Part shown: positions 17,189-25,098 of the stretch, piece after piece
Numbering within the stretch: the first letter of the stretch is position 1
How the letters are laid out: every line of letters begins with the position of its first letter
Translations under genes and position numbers: made by a program
Notes under the pieces: generated by a model
Database searches by the model: none
Seen by the model: only the letters and a program-made list of their open reading frames with translations
Told to the model about the DNA's origin: nothing
Source of the DNA: Pseudomonas mucoides
Lineage (GTDB): Bacteria; Pseudomonadota; Gammaproteobacteria; Pseudomonadales; Pseudomonadaceae
NCBI RefSeq assembly: GCF_015461845.1
Contig: NZ_JACOPW010000001.1
Coordinates: 1,314,757 to 1,378,756 of the forward strand
Length of the DNA: 64,000 nucleotides
Direction: 5' to 3'

Positions 17189-18370
17189 ATGTCTCCGTTG
17201 ATTCGCTTAACCGCCAGTTTTATCGCCCTGATGATGGCCATGGGCATCGGGCGCTTCGCCCTCACCCCGCAAATGCCGCACTTGCTCAGCGAAGGTCAGA
17301 TCGACCTGACCGCAGCGGGCCTGATTGCCGCCGCCAATTACCTGGGCTACTTCGTCGGCGCATTGGATGCGATGTTCTCGCGCAAGCCGGCGCAAGTCCG
17401 TCAGCGCTTGCTGGGCGGGTTGTGGCTGTGTGTGCTCCTGACCCTGGCGTCGTTCTGGGCCAACGGGTTCTGGTCGCATCTGCTGCTGCGTTTCGGCACC
17501 GGCGTGGCCAGCGCCTGGGTGCTGGTGATGATCACCGCGCTGAGCCAGCCATTAGCGGCCGCAGCCGGTCGTCCACGGCTGGGCGCATTGGTGTTTGCCG
17601 GACCGGGCCTGGGGATTTTTCTAACGGGTTTGTTGGCTTTAGGGTCGAACTTGCTGGGGCAGACCTCCGCGACGCTGTGGCTGGTGTATGCCGGCGTAGC
17701 GCTGGTGATGCTGCTGGGGATTCTGCCGTTCCTGCCACAACCTGCGGAAACGGTGGCGGCTGCGCCCGTCGCCGCCACATCGAACAATCAGGGCATCGCT
17801 CGATTGGGCGTGATCTATGGCTTGTACGGTCTGGGTTACATCATCCCCGCCACATTCCTCTCACAAATGGCCAACGCGCAGTTTCATGGGCAATGGCAGG
17901 CTGACCTGTTCTGGCCGTGCTTCGGCCTGGCGTCGGCTGTCGGAGTGTTGCTGGTGAGCCTGCGTCGACAATCCCCGAATGGCACACGCCATTGGCTGAT
18001 GATCACGTTGTGGCTGCAAGCTGTCGGGGTCTTCGCGTGCCTGTTGGGCAGCGGAACGGGTCTGGCGTTGGGCGTGCTGCTGTGTGGCACGCCATTCCTG
18101 GCCTGCATGCAACTGGTGATGCAACGCTCCCGCGAACTGGCGCCCCACGCCACCCAGCGCAACGCCGGGCTGCTGACCGCATGCTTCGCCGTGGGACAGC
18201 TCAGTGGGCCGTTGCTGGCCGCCCTGAGCAGCCATTTCAGTGGCGGTTTGCAGCCCGCGCTGGTGGTTGCCGGCGGCGGATTACTGATCGCCGGCGGCCT
18301 GTTGCTGCGCCCGCTCAGTACTGCCCGAGGGCTTTGCGCAAACGACGGCGCACCCACTGCTCAGCGCTGA
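17189..18370 (+). CDS. YbfB/YjiJ-family MFS transporter
   Basis: A 393-residue protein with about 12 membrane segments. The N-terminus (MMAMGIGRFALTPQMPHLL) is the signature of YbfB/YjiJ-type major-facilitator proteins. The substrate is unknown. The divergent LysR gene is its likely regulator. The last 56 bases overlap the 3' end of the convergent EamA gene at 18315-19247. Both reading frames look genuine to their ends, so the overlap is real rather than a start-choice artefact. Confidence 0.85.
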   Translation: MSPLIRLTASFIALMMAMGIGRFALTPQMPHLLSEGQIDLTAAGLIAAANYLGYFVGALDAMFSRKPAQVRQRLLGGLWLCVLLTLASFWANGFWSHLLLRFGTGVASAWVLVMITALSQPLAAAAGRPRLGALVFAGPGLGIFLTGLLALGSNLLGQTSATLWLVYAGVALVMLLGILPFLPQPAETVAAAPVAATSNNQGIARLGVIYGLYGLGYIIPATFLSQMANAQFHGQWQADLFWPCFGLASAVGVLLVSLRRQSPNGTRHWLMITLWLQAVGVFACLLGSGTGLALGVLLCGTPFLACMQLVMQRSRELAPHATQRNAGLLTACFAVGQLSGPLLAALSSHFSGGLQPALVVAGGGLLIAGGLLLRPLSTARGLCANDGAPTAQR

Positions 18371-19247
18371 CAAAAGTGATCCCGAGCAAGACCAGCACAG
18401 CACCGATGACGAAGTTGAGGCTTAACGCCTCGCCCAATAACACCACGCCGAACGTGACGCCGAACAGTGGCGTCATGAACGAAAACACCGCCAGGTTCGC
18501 CGCCAGATAACGCCGCAACAGCCAGAACCAGGTCAGGTAACTGAAGAACGACACCACCAACCCCTGAAACAGCACGCTGGCCACCGCCACGGTGGTCAGG
18601 CTGACGTGAGTGACCTGGCCGCTGAGAATCGCGATCAGCATCAGGCCGAAGAAACCGACGATCAGTTGATAGAACAAGGTCAGCGTCACCGGCGCTTCCG
18701 ACAGCCGTGAAGCGCGCACCACCACCGTGGTTGCCCCCCACGCGGCGCCGGCCAGTACGCCCAGCGCATCGCCCAGCAACATGCGGTGATCGAGGTTATC
18801 CCAGGACACGCCACCGGCAAACGCGATGGCGATCCCGACAAAGGCGAGGAAAATCCCCAGCCACTGCACCGGCCTCAAACGCTCACTCGGCAGCAACCAA
18901 TGCACGCCCAGCGCGGTGAAAATCGGCGCGGTGTAGAGGAAAACCGACATGTGCGCGGCCGTCGTCAGTTGCAGGCCTTCAGAAATGAAAAAGAATTCCA
19001 GGCCAAACAGCGCGCCGGCCAGCAAACCGCCGCGCCAGGTTGCGCCGACCTGATCCCAGCCGCCTTTCCAGCAGATCAGCAAGCCGACGAGCACTGCGGA
19101 CATGCCAGACCGCCCCGCCGCCTGCATGACCGGCGCGATGTCCGGTGCCGCCCACTTGATCATTACCTGCTGCACGCCCCAGATCAGGCACAACCCGATC
19201 ATCACCTGCAGGGCAAACCCGTCGGCGCTACGCCGGCTGGCGCTCAC
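18315..19247 (-). CDS. EamA/DMT-family transporter
   Basis: A 310-residue membrane protein with ten predicted segments in two EamA repeats (the first begins IGLCLIWGVQQVMIKWAAPD; the second is in GDALGVLAGAAWGATTVVVRAS). It probably exports a metabolite or amino acid. GTG 19247 is chosen because GAGG is 7 nt upstream; the in-frame ATG at 19268 has none. Its end overlaps the convergent MFS gene by 56 bp. Its upstream neighbour on the same strand, cvfB, is separated by a terminator, so it needs its own promoter. Confidence 0.85.
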   Translation of the reverse strand: MSASRRSADGFALQVMIGLCLIWGVQQVMIKWAAPDIAPVMQAAGRSGMSAVLVGLLICWKGGWDQVGATWRGGLLAGALFGLEFFFISEGLQLTTAAHMSVFLYTAPIFTALGVHWLLPSERLRPVQWLGIFLAFVGIAIAFAGGVSWDNLDHRMLLGDALGVLAGAAWGATTVVVRASRLSEAPVTLTLFYQLIVGFFGLMLIAILSGQVTHVSLTTVAVASVLFQGLVVSFFSYLTWFWLLRRYLAANLAVFSFMTPLFGVTFGVVLLGEALSLNFVIGAVLVLLGITFVSAEQWVRRRLRKALGQY

Positions 19248-19300
19248 TGTGACACCTCGACAACACAATCCATGGCAGAAACCCGGTAGTCAAAAAGCAA

Positions 19301-19322
19301 AGCCCGGCACGGGGCCGGGGCT
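19301..19322 (-). terminator. Terminator of the cvfB-like gene
   Basis: On the minus strand, AGCCCCGGC, a short loop and GCCGGGCT are followed by TTGCTTTTTG, 22 bp beyond the stop of the S1-domain gene. Confidence 0.85.
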
Positions 19323-19344
19323 TTTCATTACTGTTGGTGCAGGG

Positions 19345-20181
19345 TCAGCTTAGTTCAATGCGATCCGCATGAATGACGATCTGGCCATTCTTGTACAGCG
19401 CACCAATGGCCTTCTTGAAGTTGCCCTTGCTGACGCCAAACATACTGGTGATCACCGTCGGGTCGCTCTTGTCGCTGACCGGCAGGGAGCCGTTGTTTTC
19501 ACGCAACTTGGCGAGGATCTTCGAGTTGAGGCTGGTGGCCGCTTCTTCGCCCACCGGTTGCAGGCTCAGGCTGATCTTGCCGTCGGCACGGACTTCTTTG
19601 ATAAAGCCCTTCTCTTCTTTGCCGGCGCGCATGAACTTGAAGATTTCGTTCTTGTGGATCAGGCCCCAGTGCTTGTTGTTGATGATTGCCTTGAAGCCCA
19701 TGTCGGTCGCTTCGGCCACCAGCAAATCAACTTCCTGGCCCGGGGTGTAGCTGGCCGGCGTCTTGTCCAGATAGCGGTCCAGACGCGCGGTCGCGGTGAT
19801 GCGACGGGTGTGCTTGTCGAGGTAGACATGCACTACCACATACTCACCGGCGGTCATCTGGCGTTTTTCTTCGGAGTACGGCAGCAGCAGGTCCTTCGGC
19901 AGACCCCAATCCAGGAACACGCCGATGCTGTTGACTTCAACGACTTTCAAACTGGCGAATTCACCGACCTGAACTTTCGGCTTTTCGGTAGTTGCGATGA
20001 GTTTGTCATCGCTGTCCAGATAAACAAAAACGTTGAGCCAGTCTTCATCTTCGCTGGGAATATCTTTGGGGATATAACGATTAGGCAAGAGGATTTCACC
20101 CTCTGCCCCACCGTCCAGATATAAACCGAAGTTAGTGTGTTTAACCACTTGCAAACTGTTGTAACGCCCGACTAAAGCCAT
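19345..20181 (-). CDS. cvfB: CvfB-family S1-domain RNA-binding protein
   Basis: A 278-residue protein with an N-terminal S1-like domain (ALVGRYNSLQVVKHTNFGLYL), two more S1/OB-fold units (about residues 70-130 and 145-210) and a C-terminal winged helix (SMFGVSKGNFKKAIGALYKNGQI). This is the architecture of CvfB/YitL, an RNA-binding regulator studied in Staphylococcus. ATG 20181 (MALVG) is chosen because GAGGG lies upstream at good spacing; ATG 20196 overlaps that site. Its role in Pseudomonas is not established. Confidence 0.85.
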   Translation of the reverse strand: MALVGRYNSLQVVKHTNFGLYLDGGAEGEILLPNRYIPKDIPSEDEDWLNVFVYLDSDDKLIATTEKPKVQVGEFASLKVVEVNSIGVFLDWGLPKDLLLPYSEEKRQMTAGEYVVVHVYLDKHTRRITATARLDRYLDKTPASYTPGQEVDLLVAEATDMGFKAIINNKHWGLIHKNEIFKFMRAGKEEKGFIKEVRADGKISLSLQPVGEEAATSLNSKILAKLRENNGSLPVSDKSDPTVITSMFGVSKGNFKKAIGALYKNGQIVIHADRIELS

Positions 20182-20534
20182 TTCAAATACCCTCATTACG
20201 TGGGCGGCATTCTACCCGGTTTTGCGGGCGACGTTCGGCGGCCGGCCGGGTGGCGGGCGAAAATACTGCGCAATCCCTGATTTTCCTGAGGGGTTGACCT
20301 GTACGGCTTCGCCACTCGTCAGCCCGACGAGGCGATTTTGTCCCCTGCCAACCCACCCGAACACGGGCCATTTTCATCAACGTTGTTAGTTAAAACAGTG
20401 TGTTAGAGACCTATTTCAGATAATACCCTGAGATAAATTCCAGCCCTGTGCTGTGTATTTTGAGGGGATATTAGCCAAGCAATTGTCAAGTATTTCCTGT
20501 ACGATGCCTGGCCAAGTTAATTTTCTACAGGTTA
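20182..20534. other. Intergenic region, no gene seen
   Basis: About 350 bp between divergent genes. The first half is GC-rich with short hairpins; from about 20390 it turns AT-rich (GATAATACCC at 20420, AATTGTCAAGTATTTCC near 20480), which probably holds the promoter of the small gene at 20535. I find no convincing ORF, RNA gene or operator. Confidence 0.5.
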
Positions 20535-20723
20535 ATGGCCGCCATGCGTGTAAAAGCATCCAACAGCAAAGCAAAGCCAGCTCCAGCCGTTGAAACCAGC
20601 GAATCGATCAACAACCAGATTGCTGCGTTCCTCAAGTCCGGTGGTGAAATCCAGCAAATTGCCAAAGGCGTCAGCGGCCAGACGTTCGGCCCGTCCAAGC
20701 AGATCACGCTCGGCAAGAAGTAA
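20535..20723 (+). CDS. Small basic conserved-looking protein
   Basis: A 62-residue protein: a Lys/Ala/Pro-rich start (RVKASNSKAKPAPAVETSES), then INNQIAAFLKSGGEIQQIAKGVSGQ and a short tail. The segment FLKSGGEIQQI resembles FLSRGGKVQEI in the Pseudomonas RNA-polymerase-binding protein SutA, but the acidic N-terminus of SutA is missing. ATG 20535 has only a weak CAGG upstream, and ATG 20544 is an alternative. I do not recognise the family. A hairpin follows at 20742. Confidence 0.65.
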   Translation: MAAMRVKASNSKAKPAPAVETSESINNQIAAFLKSGGEIQQIAKGVSGQTFGPSKQITLGKK

Positions 20724-20741
20724 CACCCTGCTTTAACTGGT

Positions 20742-20773
20742 CCCAAAGCGCTTTGAGCTTCGAAGCGCTTGGA
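20742..20773 (+). terminator. Hairpin after the 62-codon gene, possible terminator
   Basis: TCC, AAGCGCTT, a 9-nt loop, AAGCGCTT and GGA give a stem 19 bp after the stop. There is no T-run, so termination is uncertain. Confidence 0.35.
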
Positions 20774-20931
20774 CTGGAACCCTCTCGCAACACCCCGCCA
20801 ACCCCCTCTAAATTTCAGAAAACGACGAACGGCCCTCAATGCCGAGCATTCGCCGGTATCCTTGCACACGTCTAGAACAAGCGTTCCAGTAGGTTCCCGA
20901 TCCCTGCTCCTCGCTGTCAATGGAGTGACGC

Positions 20932-21648
20932 ATGCTCAAACCCTTTCTCCTGCTGCTCTGTACAGTGCTCGCCTGTCCGCTCGCCAATGCGCAAATCTTC
21001 CAGCGTGAACTGGGCGACTTCGACCTCAAGCTCGGCACCACGCCCAGCCGCAGCATGGCCCAGGGGCTGGTCAAACCCTCCAGCACCGGCTCATTCCATG
21101 GCGGCCTAGACCTGACCCACGACAGTGGCTTCTACGTCGGCCAATGGGCACCGAGCATGGGGTTGAGTCCGGGCAAAAACCTCGAAGTCGATTCCTACGC
21201 GGGATTTAAACAGCCCTTCGATCAAACCCTCGGCTACGAAGTCGGCATGATCCACTACAGCTATCCGAAAGTGGACACCCTCGACAGCCAGGAGCTCTTC
21301 GGCGGCCTGACCCTGCTCGGCAGCCGATTTGGCGCGGCCTTCAGCAACGACCCGGACAAGCTGAACAGAACGCTGTTCGCCGACCTCGGAGGCAACCAGC
21401 CGTTCGGCATCGGGATCAGCATGAAATACACCACCCACCAGCTCTACACCCCGGTGTCGGTCGACGGTGGGTACGTCGACAGTTTTACCGACTGGTCGGT
21501 GCAACTTTCCCGGCCATTCATGGGCATCGATCTGGACCTCATCTACAGTGACTCCAACCTCAGCGGCAGCAACTGTTCAGCCTATTCCGGGCACAACGGC
21601 CAATGCGACGGGTTGGTAACTCTCAAGGCTGAACACGCGTTTTATTGA
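20932..21648 (+). CDS. TorF-family putative porin
   Basis: A 238-residue outer-membrane protein. The signal peptide is about residues 1-20 (ending PLANA). Alternating beta-strands follow, with the TIGR02001/TorF pattern: GSFHGGLDLTHDSGFYVGQW, YAGFKQPF, YEVGMIHYSYP and a C-terminus ending in aromatic Phe-Tyr. It should form a small beta-barrel; the substrate is unknown. TGGAG lies 7 nt upstream of the ATG. The next gene (21714) runs in the same direction 65 bp on. Confidence 0.8.
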   Translation: MLKPFLLLLCTVLACPLANAQIFQRELGDFDLKLGTTPSRSMAQGLVKPSSTGSFHGGLDLTHDSGFYVGQWAPSMGLSPGKNLEVDSYAGFKQPFDQTLGYEVGMIHYSYPKVDTLDSQELFGGLTLLGSRFGAAFSNDPDKLNRTLFADLGGNQPFGIGISMKYTTHQLYTPVSVDGGYVDSFTDWSVQLSRPFMGIDLDLIYSDSNLSGSNCSAYSGHNGQCDGLVTLKAEHAFY

Positions 21649-21713
21649 ACGGCTGAACTGCCGGGCTCATCTTGCGTTCACATGAATACCCAGGCTTTCG
21701 CAAGGATCCGCCC

Positions 21714-22583
21714 ATGTCGCGCTGGCTAATTCGCTTCGCCGCTTTGATCATTTTGAGCCTCGTCCTTGGCGCATGCAGCCGGGTGGGCCTGGCCTACCGC
21801 AACCTCGACGTGATCATTCCATGGACACTCAGCGACTATCTGGACATGAACGGCGAGCAAAAAGGCTGGTTCAACGAGCGCCTCAAAGAGCACCTGAGCT
21901 GGCACTGCAGCACACAACTGCCGGGGTATCTGGATTGGCTGGATCGCCTGCAAACCATGGTCGAAACCAACCAGGTCACCGACGACGCCCTGCAAATCCG
22001 CACCGAGGAAGCCAAAGCCGCGATTGCCCAGACCGCGCGGGAAATTACTCCGTCGGCCATCGAGTTGCTGCAGGGGCTGGACGACAAACAAGTCGCGGAA
22101 ATGAACGACGCTTTCGCCAAAGACCAGCGCAAACGGCAGGTCGAATACCTCAAGCCCCCTCTCGATCAGCAGATCAAGCAACGAGCCGATCGCATGGAAA
22201 AACGTCTGGATGACTGGCTCGGCCCACTAAGCCCTACCCAGCAGCAACGGGTGGTCACTTGGTCAAAGGCCTTGGGTGATCAGAACACTCAATGGATCGC
22301 CAACCGCGCGCATTGGCAGACGCAGTTCAGCGCGGCGGTTGCCCAGCGCCAAAGTCCCGAATTCCCACAGAGAATCGAGACACTTCTGGTCAATCGCGAG
22401 AGCTTGTGGACGCCAGCCTATCGTCAGGCCTACGCCAATACCGAGGCTCAGGCGCGAGGGTTGATCGTGGATTTGATGGCCGAGAGCACACCGGCCCAGC
22501 GTCAGCGGTTGTTGAAGAAAATCGGAGTCGTGAGAAAAGACTTCAACGACCTCAAGTGCCTGAAAGCCGCCAAACAATCCTAA
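21714..22583 (+). CDS. DUF6279-type lipoprotein
   Basis: A 289-residue lipoprotein with a lipobox LGAC (Cys21) after a hydrophobic signal. The mature part is helical and charged, with the conserved start GLAYRNLDVIIPWTLSDYLDM typical of DUF6279 in Pseudomonas. Serine follows the lipidated Cys, so sorting to the outer membrane is likely. ATG 21714 has AAGGA 7 nt upstream; the longer frame from 21672 has no ribosome site and would bury the signal peptide. Function unknown. Confidence 0.8.
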   Translation: MSRWLIRFAALIILSLVLGACSRVGLAYRNLDVIIPWTLSDYLDMNGEQKGWFNERLKEHLSWHCSTQLPGYLDWLDRLQTMVETNQVTDDALQIRTEEAKAAIAQTAREITPSAIELLQGLDDKQVAEMNDAFAKDQRKRQVEYLKPPLDQQIKQRADRMEKRLDDWLGPLSPTQQQRVVTWSKALGDQNTQWIANRAHWQTQFSAAVAQRQSPEFPQRIETLLVNRESLWTPAYRQAYANTEAQARGLIVDLMAESTPAQRQRLLKKIGVVRKDFNDLKCLKAAKQS

Positions 22584-22600
22584 TCCGGCACAGGTCCCCC

Positions 22601-22686
22601 GTAGGAGTGAGCCTGCTCGCGATTGCGGTACACCAGTCAATTACTGTTAACTGATACACCGCAATCGCGAGCAGGCTCACTCCTAC
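22601..22686. repeat. Inverted pair of a GTAGGAGTGAGCCTGCTCGC element
   Basis: GTAGGAGTGAGCCTGCTCGC (22601-22620) and its near-perfect inverse ending at 22686 form a long hairpin between convergent genes. It is a variant of the GTGGGAGCGAG family. Confidence 0.85.
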
Positions 22687-22704
22687 ATTAGTTTGTGGTG
22701 GGCT

Positions 22705-23094
22705 TCAGGCAATCTGCGCTTTAGACGCCACTTCATCAAACGTCACTGCATCCAGCGCATCTTCCTGCTCATCAAGCACCTGACGCGGATGGTCATTCCC
22801 AGGAATGCTGCTGTCGATCAGGCTCAACAAACTGGAGCCGCGCGGCGTCAGAATGTAATTCGAGCCGGAACCGCCCTGATCCTCAGGCCGCGGTTCGATG
22901 TATCCACGCGCCAGCAGCAGCTTTTCGTACTCACCCGCCACCGCTTTCAGGTGATCGAGGTTTTCCGTCTGCTCGCCTTCCGCCGTTTTCTCCGCCACGT
23001 ACTGCTCGGCATAGGGCCGTGGCGTGAAGCTGCTGGCACCGTTTTGCACTTCGTGCAGCAAGCGTTCAATCAAATCCCAGTTATAAGTCGTCAT
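22705..23094 (-). CDS. DUF2513-like protein, possible winged-helix regulator
   Basis: A 129-residue acidic protein beginning MTTYNWDLIERLLHEVQNG. This start resembles DUF2513 (MxxDMDLIRKILLEIE). The middle (HLKAVAGEYEKLLLARGYIE ... NYILTPRGSSLL) has the helix-wing layout of a winged helix, with a T-PRG turn typical of such proteins. It is convergent with the lipoprotein gene and divergent from the DUF899 gene. Its target is unknown, and the domain call is from memory. Confidence 0.6.
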   Translation of the reverse strand: MTTYNWDLIERLLHEVQNGASSFTPRPYAEQYVAEKTAEGEQTENLDHLKAVAGEYEKLLLARGYIEPRPEDQGGSGSNYILTPRGSSLLSLIDSSIPGNDHPRQVLDEQEDALDAVTFDEVASKAQIA

Positions 23095-23272
23095 CCTGAT
23101 TCAACCTCCAGACCGCGTGATTGTGATGGCCTTCTTAAGTTGTGACCGGTACCGCTCGCAGCCGTTCAGCCGGAGCGCTGAACAGCACCGACCGGCGGTA
23201 TGTCGAATCCGGCACAGGTCAAACGACTAGGCTGTGTAAGTCACCTCCCCGCCCCCCGCAGGAGAAAAGCCA

Positions 23273-24007
23273 ATGAACATTCAGCATCATCCCGTCGTGT
23301 CCCGCGAAGAATGGCTCGCCGCGCGCAAACAACACCTGGCCCACGAAAAAGCCTTCACCAAGGAGCGCGACAAACTCAGCGCAGAACGTCGCGCCCTGCC
23401 CTGGGTGAAAATCGACAAGGACTACCACTTCCAAGGCCCCCACGGCGAACTGAAACTGGCCGACCTGTTTGGCGGTCGTAGCCAATTGGTGATCTACCAC
23501 TTCATGTTCGCCGCCGGATGGGACGAAGGCTGCCCAGGCTGCTCGTTCCTCTCCGACCACATCGACGGCGCCAACCAACACCTGGCGCACCATGACATCG
23601 CCGTCGTGGCGGTTTCCCACGCACCGTTCGCCGAATTCCAGCCTTTCAAGCGGCGCATGGGATGGAAATTCGATTGGGTGTCGTCAGAGGGTTGCGATTT
23701 CAACTACGACTTCGGCGTCTCTGCGCGGGCCGAAGAGGTCGCCGCCGGTAAAGCCACCTACAACTACGAAAAAACTGATGGGGCCGAAGAAGAACTCCCA
23801 GGCTTGAGCGTGTTTTATCGCAATGAAGCCGGCGACATTTTCCATACCTATTCCACCTATGCGCGGGGTCTCGACATGCTGGTCGGCGCCTACAATTACC
23901 TCGACCTCACGCCCAAGGGCCGCAACGAAGAAGAGATCATGGAATGGGTGCGGCATCACGACCGCTATGAAGAAAAGGCCGCAGCCAGCTGCTGCCATGG
24001 GGGCTAG
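23273..24007 (+). CDS. DUF899 thioredoxin-fold protein
   Basis: A 244-residue cytoplasmic protein of the DUF899 family, thioredoxin-like. The active-site-like motif is CPGCS (Cys87, Cys90) in GWDEGCPGCSFLSDHIDG. Other family marks are ELKLADLFGGRSQLVIYHFMF and a C-terminal YNYLDLTPKGRNE. The family is presumed to be thiol oxidoreductases, but no substrate is known. The tail ends in a Cys-Cys-His-Gly-Gly run. AGGAGAAAAG precedes the ATG. Confidence 0.82.
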   Translation: MNIQHHPVVSREEWLAARKQHLAHEKAFTKERDKLSAERRALPWVKIDKDYHFQGPHGELKLADLFGGRSQLVIYHFMFAAGWDEGCPGCSFLSDHIDGANQHLAHHDIAVVAVSHAPFAEFQPFKRRMGWKFDWVSSEGCDFNYDFGVSARAEEVAAGKATYNYEKTDGAEEELPGLSVFYRNEAGDIFHTYSTYARGLDMLVGAYNYLDLTPKGRNEEEIMEWVRHHDRYEEKAAASCCHGG

Positions 24008-24025
24008 CCTTCAGAGACCGAGGCG

Positions 24026-24139
24026 CGGCCATCGCTGGCAAGCCAGCTCCCACAGTGGATGGGTGCCAAACACACAATCTCAAAACACCAAAAATCCCCA
24101 GTGGGAGCGAGCTTGCTCCGGGCGGCGTTCCGACGATGA
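24026..24139. repeat. Degenerate inverted repeat pair
   Basis: CCATCGCTGGCAAGCCAGCT, near 24029, and GTGGGAGCGAGCTTGCTCCG (24101-24120) are two diverged members of the GTGGGAGC family in opposite orientation, in the gap before the GyrI-like gene. Confidence 0.6.
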
Positions 24140-24192
24140 GCCCCGCCCAGCCACCGCTCCTTCAAACGAACCAGACTCCAAGGCCCCAGACA

Positions 24193-24663
24193 ATGAACGT
24201 CACCCTGAAAACCCTCCCCCCAGCCCGAGTCGCCTACCTGCGCTACACCGGCCCCTACGGCCCGGAAATCGGCACCTTCTGGCGCGAAACCGTCGCCCCG
24301 TGGATGATCGAAAACAACCTGCTCAACCGCGTGCGCTACGGCATCGGCCACGACGACCCAAGCACCACACCCGCGCAATACTGCCGCTACGACGCCTGCG
24401 TCGAAGTGCCCGCCGACTTCCAACCGAAATACCCGTTTGCCGTCACTAATCTGCCCGGCGGCCGCTACGCTGTCGCCCACTTCAAAGGCCCGGCCAGTGA
24501 AATCCCGGCGGCTTGGGGTGAACTCTGTGGGCAGTGGATGCCGCAAAGCGGATTGGCCTACGACCAGCGTCCTGGGTTTGAACGCTACCCGGTGGAGATT
24601 TCTTATGATGAGAACAGCGGTGTACTGGAAATGGACATGTGCATCGCCATAAAGGACCAGTAG
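24193..24663 (+). CDS. GyrI-like/AraC effector-binding domain protein
   Basis: A 156-residue stand-alone GyrI-like domain (SHS2 fold). Typical motifs are VAYLRYTGPYGPEIGTFW at the start and LPGGRYAVAHFKGPASEIPAAWGELC in the middle. The family includes the gyrase inhibitor SbmC and small-molecule-binding parts of AraC or MerR regulators. The frame is open upstream to 24055, but that part is repeat DNA without a ribosome site, so I start at ATG 24193. The ligand is unknown. Confidence 0.8.
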   Translation: MNVTLKTLPPARVAYLRYTGPYGPEIGTFWRETVAPWMIENNLLNRVRYGIGHDDPSTTPAQYCRYDACVEVPADFQPKYPFAVTNLPGGRYAVAHFKGPASEIPAAWGELCGQWMPQSGLAYDQRPGFERYPVEISYDENSGVLEMDMCIAIKDQ

Positions 24664-24717
24664 CACCCAAGACGCGGTGGTCAATTAGCTGAACTTTTCC
24701 AGGCCATCAACCCTCAA

Positions 24718-24739
24718 CCGGTTAACCCGCCTTAACCGG
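24718..24739. promoter_or_regulatory. Perfect inverted repeat before the small periplasmic protein gene
   Basis: CCGGTTAA (24718-24725), spacer CCCGCC, TTAACCGG (24732-24739), ending 15 nt before ATG 24755 and next to the ribosome site GAGG. It could be an operator or an mRNA hairpin that covers the ribosome site. Confidence 0.55.
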
Positions 24740-24754
24740 AACTGAGGCTCACTT

Positions 24755-25030
24755 ATGAAAACCCTGCTGAACATCACCCTCGTCACCACCTTCGCCTGCG
24801 CCCTCCCCGTTTGGGCCTGCACCCCAGAGGAAGCCACCGCCAAGCGCGAGCAACTGGCCCAGGAAGTGGCCAAGCTCACCGAGCAGAATCCGGCCAAAGC
24901 CAAAGAGATCAATGCCGAGCTGCAGAAGATGGACCTGGGCACAGCGAGCAAGGATTTGCCGGACAAGTGCCAGCTGATTGATCAGCGCTTGAAGGAACTG
25001 AAGACGGCGGACAAGAAGGCCGAGAGCTGA
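24755..25030 (+). CDS. Small helical periplasmic protein
   Basis: A 91-residue protein: signal peptide about residues 1-21 (cleavage after PVWA), then a charged single-helix or coiled-coil-like body (EEATAKREQLAQEVAKLTEQ ...) with two cysteines (C22, C70) that might pair. WAC is not a good lipobox, so a soluble periplasmic location is more likely than a lipoprotein. Family not recognised. A palindrome lies at its start and a strong terminator follows. Confidence 0.7.
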   Translation: MKTLLNITLVTTFACALPVWACTPEEATAKREQLAQEVAKLTEQNPAKAKEINAELQKMDLGTASKDLPDKCQLIDQRLKELKTADKKAES

Positions 25031-25053
25031 TCAACCGACAAATCCCGCGCATA

Positions 25054-25083
25054 AAAAAACCGGACATCCGTCCGGTTTTTTTG
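25054..25083. terminator. Bidirectional rho-independent terminator
   Basis: AAAAAACCGGAC, ATCC, GTCCGGTTTTTT: A- and T-runs on both sides let it serve the small plus-strand gene and the convergent RNA helicase gene. Confidence 0.95.
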
Positions 25084-25098
25084 GGTCACGACAACGGC

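Noticed and set aside
24055..24192. N-terminal extension of the GyrI-like protein
   Set aside because: It runs through a degenerate intergenic repeat and lacks a ribosome site; the domain begins at ATG 24193.
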